From assembly GCA_018398765.1 (NCBI GenBank), contig JAHBMJ010005338.1, positions 1 to 56,947 of the forward strand: a DNA stretch of 56,947 bases. Direction: 5' to 3'. Each line of letters opens with the position of its first letter. Positions within the stretch are counted from its first letter, which is position 1. Positions 48,511 to 56,947 of this stretch are shown here, one piece after another. The notes under the pieces are model-generated. The model made no database searches, was not told where the DNA came from, and worked only from the letters and a program-made list of their open reading frames with translations. The DNA is from Chromera velia (lineage: Eukaryota > Sar > Chromeraceae). Position numbers and translations under genes: made by a program.

Positions 48511-49406
48511 ATGCATTGCACTATGCGCACAGGCTCTTATGTTGCTGCCGATGCGTTGGCAAGAAACATTCTAGATAGCAAGGCCTTTGACAGCGTTGAA
48601 TGTGATGACGTCCTGTCAGTTCTTCGCCTTCTCCCCTTTCCGCGCAACACCAAACGAGTGGGCGTCTTCCCCCCCGGTCAGACGTTCGTTCTCAGCGTCA
48701 ACGCCGGTCTGACGACCACAAACGACCCCCACGAGCCGTGTCTGTCCTCCACGGCAAAGAAGTGCCCCTCTCTCATTTCACTGTTGGCAGCCTTCTCGGG
48801 CACACGGGATTTGGCTTTGCAGGGAGGGGGGGAAGGGGCGGGCAGGTCTCCCTCGAGCCTGGCTCTTCTGCCCGTGTTTGAGTACACGAGTTGTACGATC
48901 AACAAAAATTATGCCGCGGCTCCGCACAGAGACGCGAACCACGAAGAAGGCAGGGCGAGGATTATCGCGTTGGGGGACTTCACGGGGGGTGAGTTGTGGA
49001 TAGAGAGTAAAACAGACAGCGGGAGTGAAGATGAGGGGGGGAAGGGAGGCAGGGAGAAAGACTTGTGCAGTGACAGTCCTCGTGTGTTGAGGCGCGGTGG
49101 TGTGAATGGCCGGGTTTTTGACATTCACAACAAATGGGCGGAAATCGATGCCCGGCTTCTGCACGGGACTGAGACTTACGAGGGCGAGCGTTTCTCCCTC
49201 GTCTTCTTCAGCCACGTTGTCCGTCGCAATGTCGGCAGTGTGCCGTATTCGCTCTATCAGAAGGGCGAAAGAGAGCAGGAGGGGGGGGTTCAGAGCCGGA
49301 AGGAGCTGAGGGGAAGAGGTGAGGACGCACGGAGCTACTTGGTCCGCCTAGGGGTACCTTTCCCCGGGGCGGCAGGGGGGGAGTTTTCGGTGGAGGTGCA
49401 AGGGGT
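48511..49406 (+). CDS. 2-oxoglutarate/Fe(II)-dependent dioxygenase, possibly JBP/TET-like (runs into assembly gap)
   Basis: Predicted to oxidise a substrate using Fe(II), O2 and 2-oxoglutarate. The facial triad is readable: H139-x-D141 (48925-48933, in PHRDANHEEGR), distal H218 (49162-49164, in LLHGTE) and the 2-oxoglutarate-binding R227 (49189-49191, in ERFSLVFF). Around them INKNYAAAPHRD, ALGDFTGGELWIE and VFDIHNKW resemble the short algal and protist JBP/TET-like nucleic-acid dioxygenases; that subgroup call is inference. A roughly 35-residue acidic, low-complexity insert lies between GGELWIE and VFDIH. The start ATG at 48511 is the first in frame. The frame is open up to the N run at 49407, so the C-terminus is unknown. 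Confidence 0.7.
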
Positions 49407-49447
49407 NNNNNNNNNNNNNNNNNNNNNNNNNNNNNNNNNNNNNNNNN
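49407..49447. other. Assembly gap (41 N)
   Basis: The gap sits before a G8 homopolymer, between the dioxygenase ORF and the methyltransferase ORF. True length unknown. Confidence 0.99.
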
Positions 49448-49448
49448 G

Positions 49449-51503
49449 GGGGGGGTCGAAGTTTCGTCTGCAGTGCTCGAGAGAGCACGGCCTGAGATAT
49501 CAGGGTTTTTGAGTGCGTTTTGCAACAGAGCAAGAGCAGTTCTTTCTTCTTTTGAGGAGAGACACGGTCGGGGTTTTGGAGAGAAAAGAGACCTGCTGAC
49601 CTCCTCCTCCTCTCGTCTTGTTGAGACGGGGAAAGGAAGGGGAGAGTCGGCCCCCTGTGCTGTAAAGACGGGAAGCCAGCAGAATGGGCACAGAGGGGAG
49701 ACGGGGACGGAGACGGAGAGGGGGGGGGCGGCGTTTTCTGCTCCCTCTCTGCCTCCGCAACAGCGTGTGCGCGTAAAACAGATATTCGACGCTGAGGGGA
49801 GAGGGATAACCTCACAACGCTTTATCGTCTCCCCCAAGCCCTTCGGTCAGCTGCAGTACTCCAACTTTGCAGCTCTGGAGTGCCGCAGTATGGGTGCGTT
49901 GTTCAAAGTGCGGTGTGAAGACTGGGGGGCGTTGACTGGGGAGGTGGCGGGCCCCGTTGTGTGTACGATGGCGGGGGGGGATGCTGCCGAGTTTGCGCGG
50001 CGGGTATCGGTCACTTGTGACGTCTGGGAAGAGATCTGTGAATTGCCGGAAGGTATGGAACAACCGCCATCATCCAAGTCAGATCCCGTCAGCATACGTG
50101 AGAGCCTGAGAGAGACACAGATCGCTGAGTGCAAATTGAAGGTGGAGACTTTTTTCGGTTCACGATTGTCAGACACTTTGTGTTCTCTGTGCGTGCTGAA
50201 GCCCGCCAGATTGCAGATGTCGACAAAGAGGAAGAACAGAATTTGCTCGCATGTTGCAGATCTGCTGGGTCTCCAGAGGGGTCCTTCAGCGTGCTCGCAG
50301 TCGAACCACCGTGAGTTAGGAGGTGGGGAGCCAAATAGGGGGGCCCGGCCTCTGGACTCCATAAAAGTCGAACAGTTGGCAATTGGACTTGTGCCCGTCT
50401 CTCTTGCTGCTGCGAGTCGGAAAGAAGCTCCTCGTATTCGTGATGAGGAGCTGCGCCCTGTCCTCTGTAGGCGTGTGGAGCCCTGCAGAAAAAGAGAAGG
50501 AGAGAGAGGCGGTAGAGAAAGCGGAAAGCGGGTTGAGGGAGACGGAGACGGCATCGGTGAGGAGGAAAAGGGTAGAGGCGGGATTCGAGTGCCATCATCA
50601 GTAGCGCTGGCATCATCTGCTAGAGCGGGCTCGTTTTCTGATGAAGTTGTTGAGAAGAAGAGAGACGGGAGGACCCAAAATTTGTATATGACGCCTTTGC
50701 GGGAAGAGCTTGCTTTTATTCTCTGTAATCTCGCGAAGATAGATAGGGGGTCGCTGGTGGTGGACCTTTTTGCGGGACGGTGCAGCATTCTTGCTGCAGC
50801 TGTGAAGTTCTTGGGGTGCTTTTGCATTGGTGCGGATGTGAAAGCGTTCATGTGCCCTGTTGACGTTGAAGAGAGGGGGGATGGTGGGGTCGATTTCTTT
50901 CGCGGGAATGTGTTCAGTTGTCCATTGAGGGGTGTTGGGGGGGGAAGGGGGGGAGACGGGATGTTTGACGCTGTCATTTGTGACCCTCCTTTCGGGAAGA
51001 GGGAACTTGTACTGACTGAAAGAAGCCTTCCTCATTCGACGAAAGTCTCCTCAGAAATATTGGAGGGGGATTTGAAGACCTGCACAGAGGGCAACAGAGG
51101 ATTTTCGGATTCCTTTTTGTCCTCAAGCGCCGCAGAGGATGATTGCAGAGAGGGAGAGGGACAGAAAGAAAATGTCCAGCGCCTTGCAGGCAGTCCTGTG
51201 CTTGAGAACCTGGCGCTGTATGCGCTATTCGAAGCGAGCATTCAGCTTCTGCGACCGCGGGGTCGTCTTGTCTTCACCTACCCCGATTTCCCCAAGTCTT
51301 CTGACAAGAAATTCAAGTGGAGTGCGTCGGAAGTGGAGGCAGAGATGAGACGCCGCATGGTGGAGAAGGGGGTATCGAGGTACGAGTTTGTTCTGATTGG
51401 CTCTGCAGATCAGGTGTGGGAGAAAAGCAGTGGGCATGTCATGAGCAGGAGGGTGTGCGTATTTGAAAAACGGCTTGCGCCCTTCAAGGAAAAGAGGGCA
51501 TGA
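49449..51503 (+). CDS. Trm11/TRMT11-type tRNA guanosine-10 N2-methyltransferase (5' end in gap)
   Basis: Predicted to methylate N2 of guanosine 10 in tRNA using SAM, normally with the Trm112 partner. The catalytic domain is clear: YMTPLREELAFILCNLA, then motif I VVDLFAGRCSILAAA (about 50,760-50,805) and motif IV CDPPFGKRE (DPPFG at 50982-50996), followed by GRLVFTYPDFPKS. The preceding region (ALFKVRCEDWGALTG ... ARRVSVTCDVWEEICE, about 49,895-50,040) resembles the THUMP-like N-terminal domain of Trm11. About 200 residues of charged low-complexity sequence separate the two, longer than usual. The frame is open leftwards into the gap, so the start is unseen; it may have its own ATG there or be fused to the dioxygenase. 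Stop TGA at 51503. Confidence 0.8.
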   Translation, partial: GGVEVSSAVLERARPEISGFLSAFCNRARAVLSSFEERHGRGFGEKRDLLTSSSSRLVETGKGRGESAPCAVKTGSQQNGHRGETGTETERGGAAFSAPSLPPQQRVRVKQIFDAEGRGITSQRFIVSPKPFGQLQYSNFAALECRSMGALFKVRCEDWGALTGEVAGPVVCTMAGGDAAEFARRVSVTCDVWEEICELPEGMEQPPSSKSDPVSIRESLRETQIAECKLKVETFFGSRLSDTLCSLCVLKPARLQMSTKRKNRICSHVADLLGLQRGPSACSQSNHRELGGGEPNRGARPLDSIKVEQLAIGLVPVSLAAASRKEAPRIRDEELRPVLCRRVEPCRKREGERGGRESGKRVEGDGDGIGEEEKGRGGIRVPSSVALASSARAGSFSDEVVEKKRDGRTQNLYMTPLREELAFILCNLAKIDRGSLVVDLFAGRCSILAAAVKFLGCFCIGADVKAFMCPVDVEERGDGGVDFFRGNVFSCPLRGVGGGRGGDGMFDAVICDPPFGKRELVLTERSLPHSTKVSSEILEGDLKTCTEGNRGFSDSFLSSSAAEDDCREGEGQKENVQRLAGSPVLENLALYALFEASIQLLRPRGRLVFTYPDFPKSSDKKFKWSASEVEAEMRRRMVEKGVSRYEFVLIGSADQVWEKSSGHVMSRRVCVFEKRLAPFKEKRA

Positions 51504-52706
51504 AATTGTTATGAATCAATTTCCAAAAGACAATCTAGAGGACAATAGCTGTCACTGCCTGTTAGATGCCGACAATGATAGGCATCTTGTCCGAATCCTT
51601 TCAACTTTGAATGAAATAAATTATCACGCATGATTCGTCGATCATTTCAACAACTATATACACGTGTCACGTGATTAACCACATAAAATTAAAGTTTGTA
51701 TCGAAAGCTTGAGAAGTCGCTTAGAAGTACGTCATGGTACTATAAAAAACATAGTTCAAAATGAAATTGAAACTAGTTGAAACTATTTATTGATGAAAAA
51801 CAATATCAATGTTTCTTTTCCTACGTGGCTTTGTATCTAGCTTTATATACTAGGCTTTGTATAGATTGTTTTGCAACAACTTTTAATAAATTTTTAATTG
51901 AGTATTTTATATTTTCAAATAAAAGAACACATAATTTTTCAAGAGTTTTCTTGACTCCATAATTTGAAATTAACCTGATATTTGAAACCTTTCATAATCG
52001 TGTAATCATATATTATCAATTAACAGGCTCTGTTCCTATTCTTCGCGAGAGCAACATTAATTTAAGAAATCATGCACGGATTGTGTTGCTGTTGTTGTTT
52101 TGTTGATAGAAAATGCCTGCAGAGAGCCTCGATCTGCAATGAGTCCTGCAACTGTAGGTTTTTGAAAAAGCGGGGAGAGACAAGACGCAGCTAGGGGTAT
52201 TGACCATGACACGTGCAAATCCTTCTGTCCATTTGGGTGATACAAAAGCCATTGATAAGCAAGAAGACGACGACACCTCCCGTTCAACCCGTCGTAGAGA
52301 TTCTTTGTCTGTAGCCATTTGCAAATGAAATGGATATGCTACCCATGAAGTGAATCACCCACCTCCCGAGCTCTCTCCTCATCAGATACCATGCTGTGAG
52401 CAATAACCGCTGTGCATCTCTGCACGTAGACTACTTAAAGGTGGAGCAAACAAAGTTGCCAGTCAATCTGGTTATTGTTTTTACTCTTCTTCTTTTCATA
52501 TGCAGGACAGAGAAAGAAACAAATCTAGAGACATGGAACGACAGCCGTTCTGGCTGCCAAACACACAATATCTTTATTTCCCCCCCCCCCTTAAAGTTTG
52601 CTTCTTTTCACGCACAGAACATAAAAAGAAAGAAAGAAAGAAACAAACAAACAAAGAAAGAAAAAAAGAAAGAAAGAGAAAAAAAAAGAAAAAAAACAAA
52701 GAAACA

Positions 52707-52740
<34 letters not shown>

Positions 52741-52820
52741 CAAACAAATGAACGAACGAACGAACGAATGAACAAACGAAAAAAAAAGACGGAAAAAAGG
52801 AAGGAAGATCGAACTCTAAA
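51504..52820. other. AT-rich intergenic region with purine microsatellite, no supported gene
   Basis: 51,600-52,060 is AT-rich. An 84-codon minus ORF (52324-52070) has no recognisable domain. 52,618-52,815 is a GAAA-type purine microsatellite (with CAAA and CGAA variants) abutting the transposon-like element. Confidence 0.5.
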
Positions 52821-53120
52821 GAATTGGGAGTTGAATTGGGCGTCGAATTGGTAGTACTACCAATTTTTTACCGCCATTAACTCCCAATTTTGAAAAATTG
52901 GTACCTAGTCTAGTGAAAGAAGTACATGGAGTTTGAAGCTAAAATTTTGTGTACGGGCTAAACAAGGGTTCACTAGTCTCTAGCCGCAGTCATTAGACTC
53001 TAATTCATTACTAAAAACAAATTGTCAAATTCTATAAACACTTAGAGTCACCTAAAAATTGAGAGTTACCAATTTTTAAATAGGAATTTTTTAGGACCGC
53101 CGAAAAAAAAATTGGTAGTA
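52821..53120 (+). repeat. Left terminal inverted repeat of the 2.26-kb element
   Basis: It pairs with 54770-55079. Shared blocks include TACCTAGTCTAGTGAAAGAA and AACACTTAGAGTCACCTAAA. Confidence 0.85.
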
Positions 53121-53277
53121 CAAAAAAAAAAAAAATGGGACTCAACTTGAAACTTTTGTTTTGTATGTTACAGTACACCGCTAACGCAATGCAAAACAAA
53201 CAGTGAACAGCTCTATACAAGCTGCACATACCAGTACAAAAAACAGAGTGAAAATCGATCGAATTGACCATGTAAGC

Positions 53278-53688
53278 CTACCAGAATTCATAATCCCTCC
53301 ATATGCCGGACAGTGGCTGCTCATCTTTGTTCAGATCATGCCCTTTTCTCCTGAACATCTCCCATTTAGTGGTTTCCAGACGCCTCAAATGGAGATTATA
53401 TTCCTTTTTCTTCTCTTCTGACAGATTTTGGGGGAGGACAACATAGGTGTACTGAAAAACGACCAAGGAATCATCTGGGAAAATTCCGATGTCTGCCTTT
53501 TTTCTGTGATCATCTGTGAGCTCTTTTAGCTCCAAAATCTTTACGGTGAACTTGACATCTGAAAACATCGCATGAGCGATGTTCAGCTCTCTCCCCACAG
53601 CGAATCTCTCCCGAAACTCGGTGGGGATGGCAAATCCATCCTTGTCCATTTCCTTTGACCTCTCCCTCTGTCGGCTTTGTGCGACCAT
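53278..53688 (-). CDS. 136-aa hypothetical protein inside the TIR element
   Basis: I do not recognise it. It is a compact, charged sequence with good protein-like composition (FAIPTEFRERFAVGRELN, then SLVVFQYTYVVLP, then a basic helical stretch LSEEKKKEYNLHLRRLETTK). ATG 53686-53688 is preceded by a pyrimidine-rich tract and CCCAG, so an upstream exon may be spliced on; joining it to the next ORF upstream did not give a consistent phase. Encoded opposite to the transposase-like ORF. Confidence 0.55.
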   Translation of the reverse strand: MVAQSRQRERSKEMDKDGFAIPTEFRERFAVGRELNIAHAMFSDVKFTVKILELKELTDDHRKKADIGIFPDDSLVVFQYTYVVLPQNLSEEKKKEYNLHLRRLETTKWEMFRRKGHDLNKDEQPLSGIWRDYEFW

Positions 53689-53757
53689 GGTTGCAGAGCG
53701 CTGGGAAGGAGGGGGGCGCTGACGAGAACTTTCACTTTTCGATTTCTTCTTTTTCTT

Positions 53758-53967
53758 TTATTCTTTCCCTTGATCCGTTTCGTTCTCTCTCCCACTTTGA
53801 GGCTTACAGAGACTAGCAGCTGCTGACTGAATTAAGGCTGCCGCAGCAGTGACAGACGACTCGGGGACGCCTCCTTCTTGCTTCTGTTTGAGGGCTGTCT
53901 GTATATCTCTCAGGAGTAGGAGATCATTTGGACGGGAAAGACGTGCTTTCTGCGGTCCGTTCAACAT
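53758..53967 (-). CDS. 69-aa ORF upstream of the 136-aa ORF in the TIR element
   Basis: Unrecognised. It reads MLNGPQKARLSRPNDLLLLR, then an Ala/Gln-rich helix. A strong donor-like GTAAGC lies at 53806-53801 within it, so it may be a first exon, but no acceptor in matching phase was found before the 136-aa ORF. Confidence 0.35.
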   Translation of the reverse strand: MLNGPQKARLSRPNDLLLLRDIQTALKQKQEGGVPESSVTAAAALIQSAAASLCKPQSGRENETDQGKE

Positions 53968-54108
53968 AATATTTTACATATCGCAGACGAGCCTCAGGGT
54001 GAAGCAAAAAAATAGCTAGGACTTTTTCTTGTTTGGGCAGTGAATGAGAAGAAGCTCTTTCAGATGGAAGAATTGAATTCGTTTCTGTTTGATTCAGATA
54101 TGTGGTAA

Positions 54109-54648
54109 AAAACAGGGCTGCCCCCTACTCAGTGGGTCCGAGGGATTTTGAGAAACAATAGTAAGATTAAATTAGGGGCTGCAGATGTCAGACACGTTTT
54201 CTCTCACGTGGTCAAGTTCATGGAAAAAAGGTGTCCGGACATTTTTGTTGCAGAGAACCCTCCTGCTTGTTCTTTTTACTTGTATTCGTGGATCCTTTCC
54301 ACATTGACAGGTTCAATCACGGATGAGAAACTTGCAGAGCTGAAGACGGTGATAAAGACTTGGCAAGACCTTTTTTGTAAGTCTTAAGGGTGGGCGGTCC
54401 CAAAAACTCACTTCTACTCGCACTTCCCGGTGTGGATCCGCCGGTTTGGGGGGTTGAACACAGCGAAATGCTACGGCTTTGAATCATATCATAAGAAGGT
54501 TTACAAACGTTTTATCCTACAGGGGGGACGTTATTCATATGATCGTTTTATTCTGGAAGATCTGGTTTTTGTATGGTTGTGCAAGAGAAAGAAAGCCATA
54601 CAAGCATATTTTACCGATGTGTCACGCCGGGAGGGATTTCGAGCATGA
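54109..54648 (+). pseudogene. Transposase-like C-terminal fragment with one in-frame stop
   Basis: Two stretches in the same frame, 54109-54384 and 54388-54648, are separated only by TAA at 54385-54387. The second contains KTHFYSHFPVWIRRFGGLNT, then CYGFESYHKKVYKRF. This matches the H(F/Y)xxH(F/Y)PxxIxxFG...FExxHK pattern seen near the C-terminus of CACTA/DUF4218-like transposon proteins (family knowledge; assignment tentative). A GTAAGT donor-like site at 54376-54381 just before the stop could mean an intron, but no nearby AG acceptor restores the frame. No N-terminal DDE core is present. Confidence 0.5.
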
Positions 54649-54769
54649 ATAACACTATGAAACTATACAAAACCTATGGATTTATGAAATTCTGTACAGC
54701 CGCAACACTGTTCTATTATAGCGTTCTTTCTTTCCACATATATTTTACTTTCTAGGAAAAGTTATAAAA

Positions 54770-55079
54770 TTGGTAGTCAAAAAAAAAAAATAGGTGTTGA
54801 TTTTCTTAAAAATTGGTAGTTAGTCCTAGAAAAAAATTGGTAACTCCCAATTTTTAGGTGACTCTAAGTGTTTATAGAATTTGTTCCTAGTAATGAATTA
54901 GAGTTTAATGACTATAGCTAGAAACTAGTGAGGCCCTGTCTAGCTCGTACACAAAATTTTAGTTCAAACTCCATATACTTCTTTCACTAGACTAGGTACC
55001 AATTTTTTAAAATTGGGAGTTACTGGCGGTAAAAAATAGGTAGTATTACCAATTCGACGCGCAATTCAACTCCCAATTC
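54770..55079 (-). repeat. Right terminal inverted repeat of the 2.26-kb element
   Basis: Inverted copy of 52821-53120. The best-conserved part is the outer 250 bp. The inner end is poly-A-rich and diverged. Confidence 0.85.
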
Positions 55080-55086
55080 ATTAGGG

Positions 55087-55210
55087 AATGAAAGAAGGAA
55101 GGAAGGAAGGAAGGAAAGAAGGAAGCAAGGAAGAAAAGAAAGAAGGAAGCAAGGAAGAAAGGATGAAAGGAAAGAAGGGAAGAAAAAAGAAGAAGAAAAA
55201 GAAAAAAAAA
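55087..55210 (+). repeat. GAAGG/GAAA purine microsatellite
   Basis: Nearly pure purine sequence lies directly after the right end of the 2.26-kb element. Confidence 0.9.
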
Positions 55211-55223
55211 ACCATTTTCGTAG

Positions 55224-55636
55224 CTATACCGCGTACTGTAATATTTGAATTTTACAATTTCGTTACAAGATGCGATTCGAGATTTATTTAAAAAAACAAA
55301 AAGTTTTCAGATGTATGCTGGAGGTCCCCAACATGTTGGGGGCGGGGCCCCGGCAGTGCCGGCACTCCACTTCCACGCCTAACGACTTTCCGGGGCCCGA
55401 TTCAATTTGTTCGAAATTCAGATTCAGATCTGACAGACTGAATTTCGTTAGATATGAATCTGAATTTCGAACAAATTGAATCGGGCCCCAGAAAGTCATT
55501 GGGTATACAAGTGGAGTGCTAGGGCCTCTTCTTCAATATGTTGGGGGCCCCCAGTATGCATTTCAAAACTCATTTTTTTTCATCTGAAATTAATCCGAAT
55601 CAAGTGCTGTGCAAATTTCAGCCGAATGCGGTATAG
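55224..55636. mobile_element. 413-bp near-palindromic foldback element
   Basis: The ends CTATACCGC (55224-55232) and GCGGTATAG (55628-55636) are inverted copies, and the two halves remain complementary with small indels to the centre near 55,443. The innermost arms are almost perfect: GGGGCCCGATTCAATTTGTT on the left is mirrored on the right. There is no coding capacity. Confidence 0.8.
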
Positions 55637-56947
55637 ACAGACAGGCAGGCTGTACAGCTTTTTTTTCCCCCTCTCAGGCAAACAATCAAACAAGAACAAG
55701 AATTGTACGGATGCTCGAATCGAACACTGATGATCAAACAGCGCAGAACAGGGGCCCGAAGAGAAAGTAAGCACCCCTTTACGTCTACCCCCCCGATGTT
55801 TTTTTAAGTGATCACTTGAAGTCCCACGCTTCTCATCACTTCTGCAAAAAAAGAAAGGCAATTAAGAAAAAGAGAGAAAAACAAGGATTGAACGATCTGC
55901 GAAAGAGCAGATTGGCAGGCACCATTGATTCAGAGCGATTTAGAGAGGGGCGGTGGGGTGGGGGGGCACGTCCACATCCCAGCAGAGGGAAGTCTTCCAG
56001 GACAATGGGGCCGGAGGGTTAGAAGGCGCCCACATCCATATTATGTATGGAAGACAGGTTCTGCTGTGACTGGTCTTCTAGACTTTGTGACTCGTGCTGA
56101 AAAGATGAACGATGATGCGCTGTATGATATATATTGCGCTGATCGGATGCTGATCGGTCAATGATAGTCAATGACGAAAGCAACCGCATGCAGAGACATG
56201 CAGAGACATAGAGACACGGATGAGACGCGGGCATGATTTTCGCATACGCAACTACGCAGGCGTGCATCAGAACTCTGTGTTTAAAACAATATGTAGAACG
56301 ATAGGGTGTTGGCAATGTATGAAACTCAGCTGGGACGTCGGTGCATGGAAGGAGGGGCCAGGAGGGGCAAAAGTGCTGGAATGGGTTACTACCGCTGTTG
56401 ATGGTGCCGTAACTGCACTGGTAGTAGGTAGAGACAGACAAACAGAAAAACAATAGCGTTTTCCCTTATATCACCTTTCTTATTCAGACTTATTCGGATG
56501 AAAACGTTCCACGTTCCATGATAGAACGCATGGAGAGGCAGAGAGAGCAAGCTCCCGAACAGACTTGCTTCTGTGTAGTGTTGTGTAGTGTGCACCAACT
56601 TTGAAGTACGCTGAACGAATGAAGGCTCAAGCAAAAGCAGTTTGGGACAAACGAGAGAAACTGGCAGTCAAGAAAGAAATGTTGGTGCATGGCTAGGATG
56701 CATGGATACACGAAAAGACGGGAGAAATTCAGAACTTGGTTCGGATCTAGGTTTGGATATTTAGAACTTGCTAACATGGTTCGGATACCGAGAACTTGCA
56801 AGCACAGTTCGGAAAGGACTTTTCGTGGGGCCAGGGATGAAGAGACGCGTCTGTAAGGCCACGCATCTGGACATCGATGCCGAAAAAAACCCTAGTCATC
56901 GCTCTCCGCCGCATTCGGGACGGCCGTCACGCAATCGATGGAGCACC
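55637..56947. other. Terminal region, no supported gene
   Basis: Only short ORFs without domains. A short direct repeat with AGAACTTG and GGTTCGGAT occurs near 56,730-56,815. Confidence 0.4.

Larger units (their letters stand above)
52821..55079. mobile_element. 2.26-kb DNA transposon-like element with about 300-bp terminal inverted repeats
   Basis: The left end begins GAATTGGGAGTTGAATTG at 52821 and the right end at 55079 is its inverted copy. Similarity continues to about 53120 on the left and 54770 on the right, with short indels (near 90% by eye). Each repeat contains sub-repeats of AATTGGGAGTT and AATTGGTAGT, and the left one has a perfect 20-bp palindrome at 52846-52865. Inside are two minus-strand ORFs and a plus-strand transposase-like ORF, transcribed away from each other. 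Purine microsatellites flank both sides in the same orientation. No clear target-site duplication is seen. Confidence 0.8.

Noticed and set aside
1..56947. tRNA, rRNA, snRNA genes and telomeric repeats
   Set aside because: None were recognised by eye; a covariance-model scan could not be run, so small RNA genes may have been missed.

Overview
This window is nuclear DNA from a single-celled, flagellated eukaryote. The evidence is intron-rich protein genes with GT-AG (and one GC-AG) introns, an axonemal dynein heavy chain, a ubiquitin-specific protease, an abundance of microsatellites, and AT-rich blocks full of small inverted-repeat elements. Two runs of N (27702-27734 and 49407-49447) show it is a draft scaffold. 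A chromerid or related alveolate alga (Chromera-like) is my best guess from overall style; this is inference, and a dinoflagellate relative or a stramenopile is not excluded.

Layout. 1-16113 (+): the 3' part of an outer-arm dynein heavy chain gene, 25 exons here encoding 2,880 residues from just before AAA1 to the natural C-terminus; the N-terminal tail lies upstream. 17778-19860 (-): a five-exon ubiquitin-specific protease with all catalytic boxes but one apparent one-base frameshift at a G7 run. 19861-25375: gene-free, with a perfect 18-bp-arm palindrome and a 3.4-kb minisatellite of a 47-bp unit. 25376-31521: no supported gene, ending in a large CAGA/CAGG microsatellite. 31522-35295 (-): a 1,257-codon low-complexity, Q/P/S/A-rich ORF of unknown function. 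35296-38742: gene-free, with microsatellites and a GC-rich MITE candidate. 38743-43560 (+): an eight-exon gene for a single-pass type II membrane protein with a PAN/apple-like six-cysteine segment. 43561-46237: AT-rich repeats including a 235-bp foldback. 46238-47632 (-): an intronless SAM-methyltransferase-like protein, divergent from 48511-51503 (+): a 2-oxoglutarate/Fe(II) dioxygenase ORF and a Trm11-type tRNA guanosine N2-methyltransferase ORF separated only by an unresolved 41-N gap, so they may be neighbours or one fused enzyme. 52821-55079: a 2.26-kb DNA transposon-like element with about 300-bp terminal inverted repeats, divergent ORFs and a transposase-like fragment. 55224-55636: a 413-bp near-palindromic foldback. 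The remainder has no recognisable gene.

The genes do not form a pathway as a whole: dynein (flagellar motility) and the protease (ubiquitin removal) are independent. The 46-51.5 kb block is the exception: a methyltransferase-like gene sits head-to-head with a dioxygenase and a tRNA methyltransferase, which is a plausible RNA-modification neighbourhood. Introns share a style: 20 of 24 dynein acceptors end in TGCAG, and 13 of 24 donors carry C at +3 (GTCNG), an uncommon donor form.
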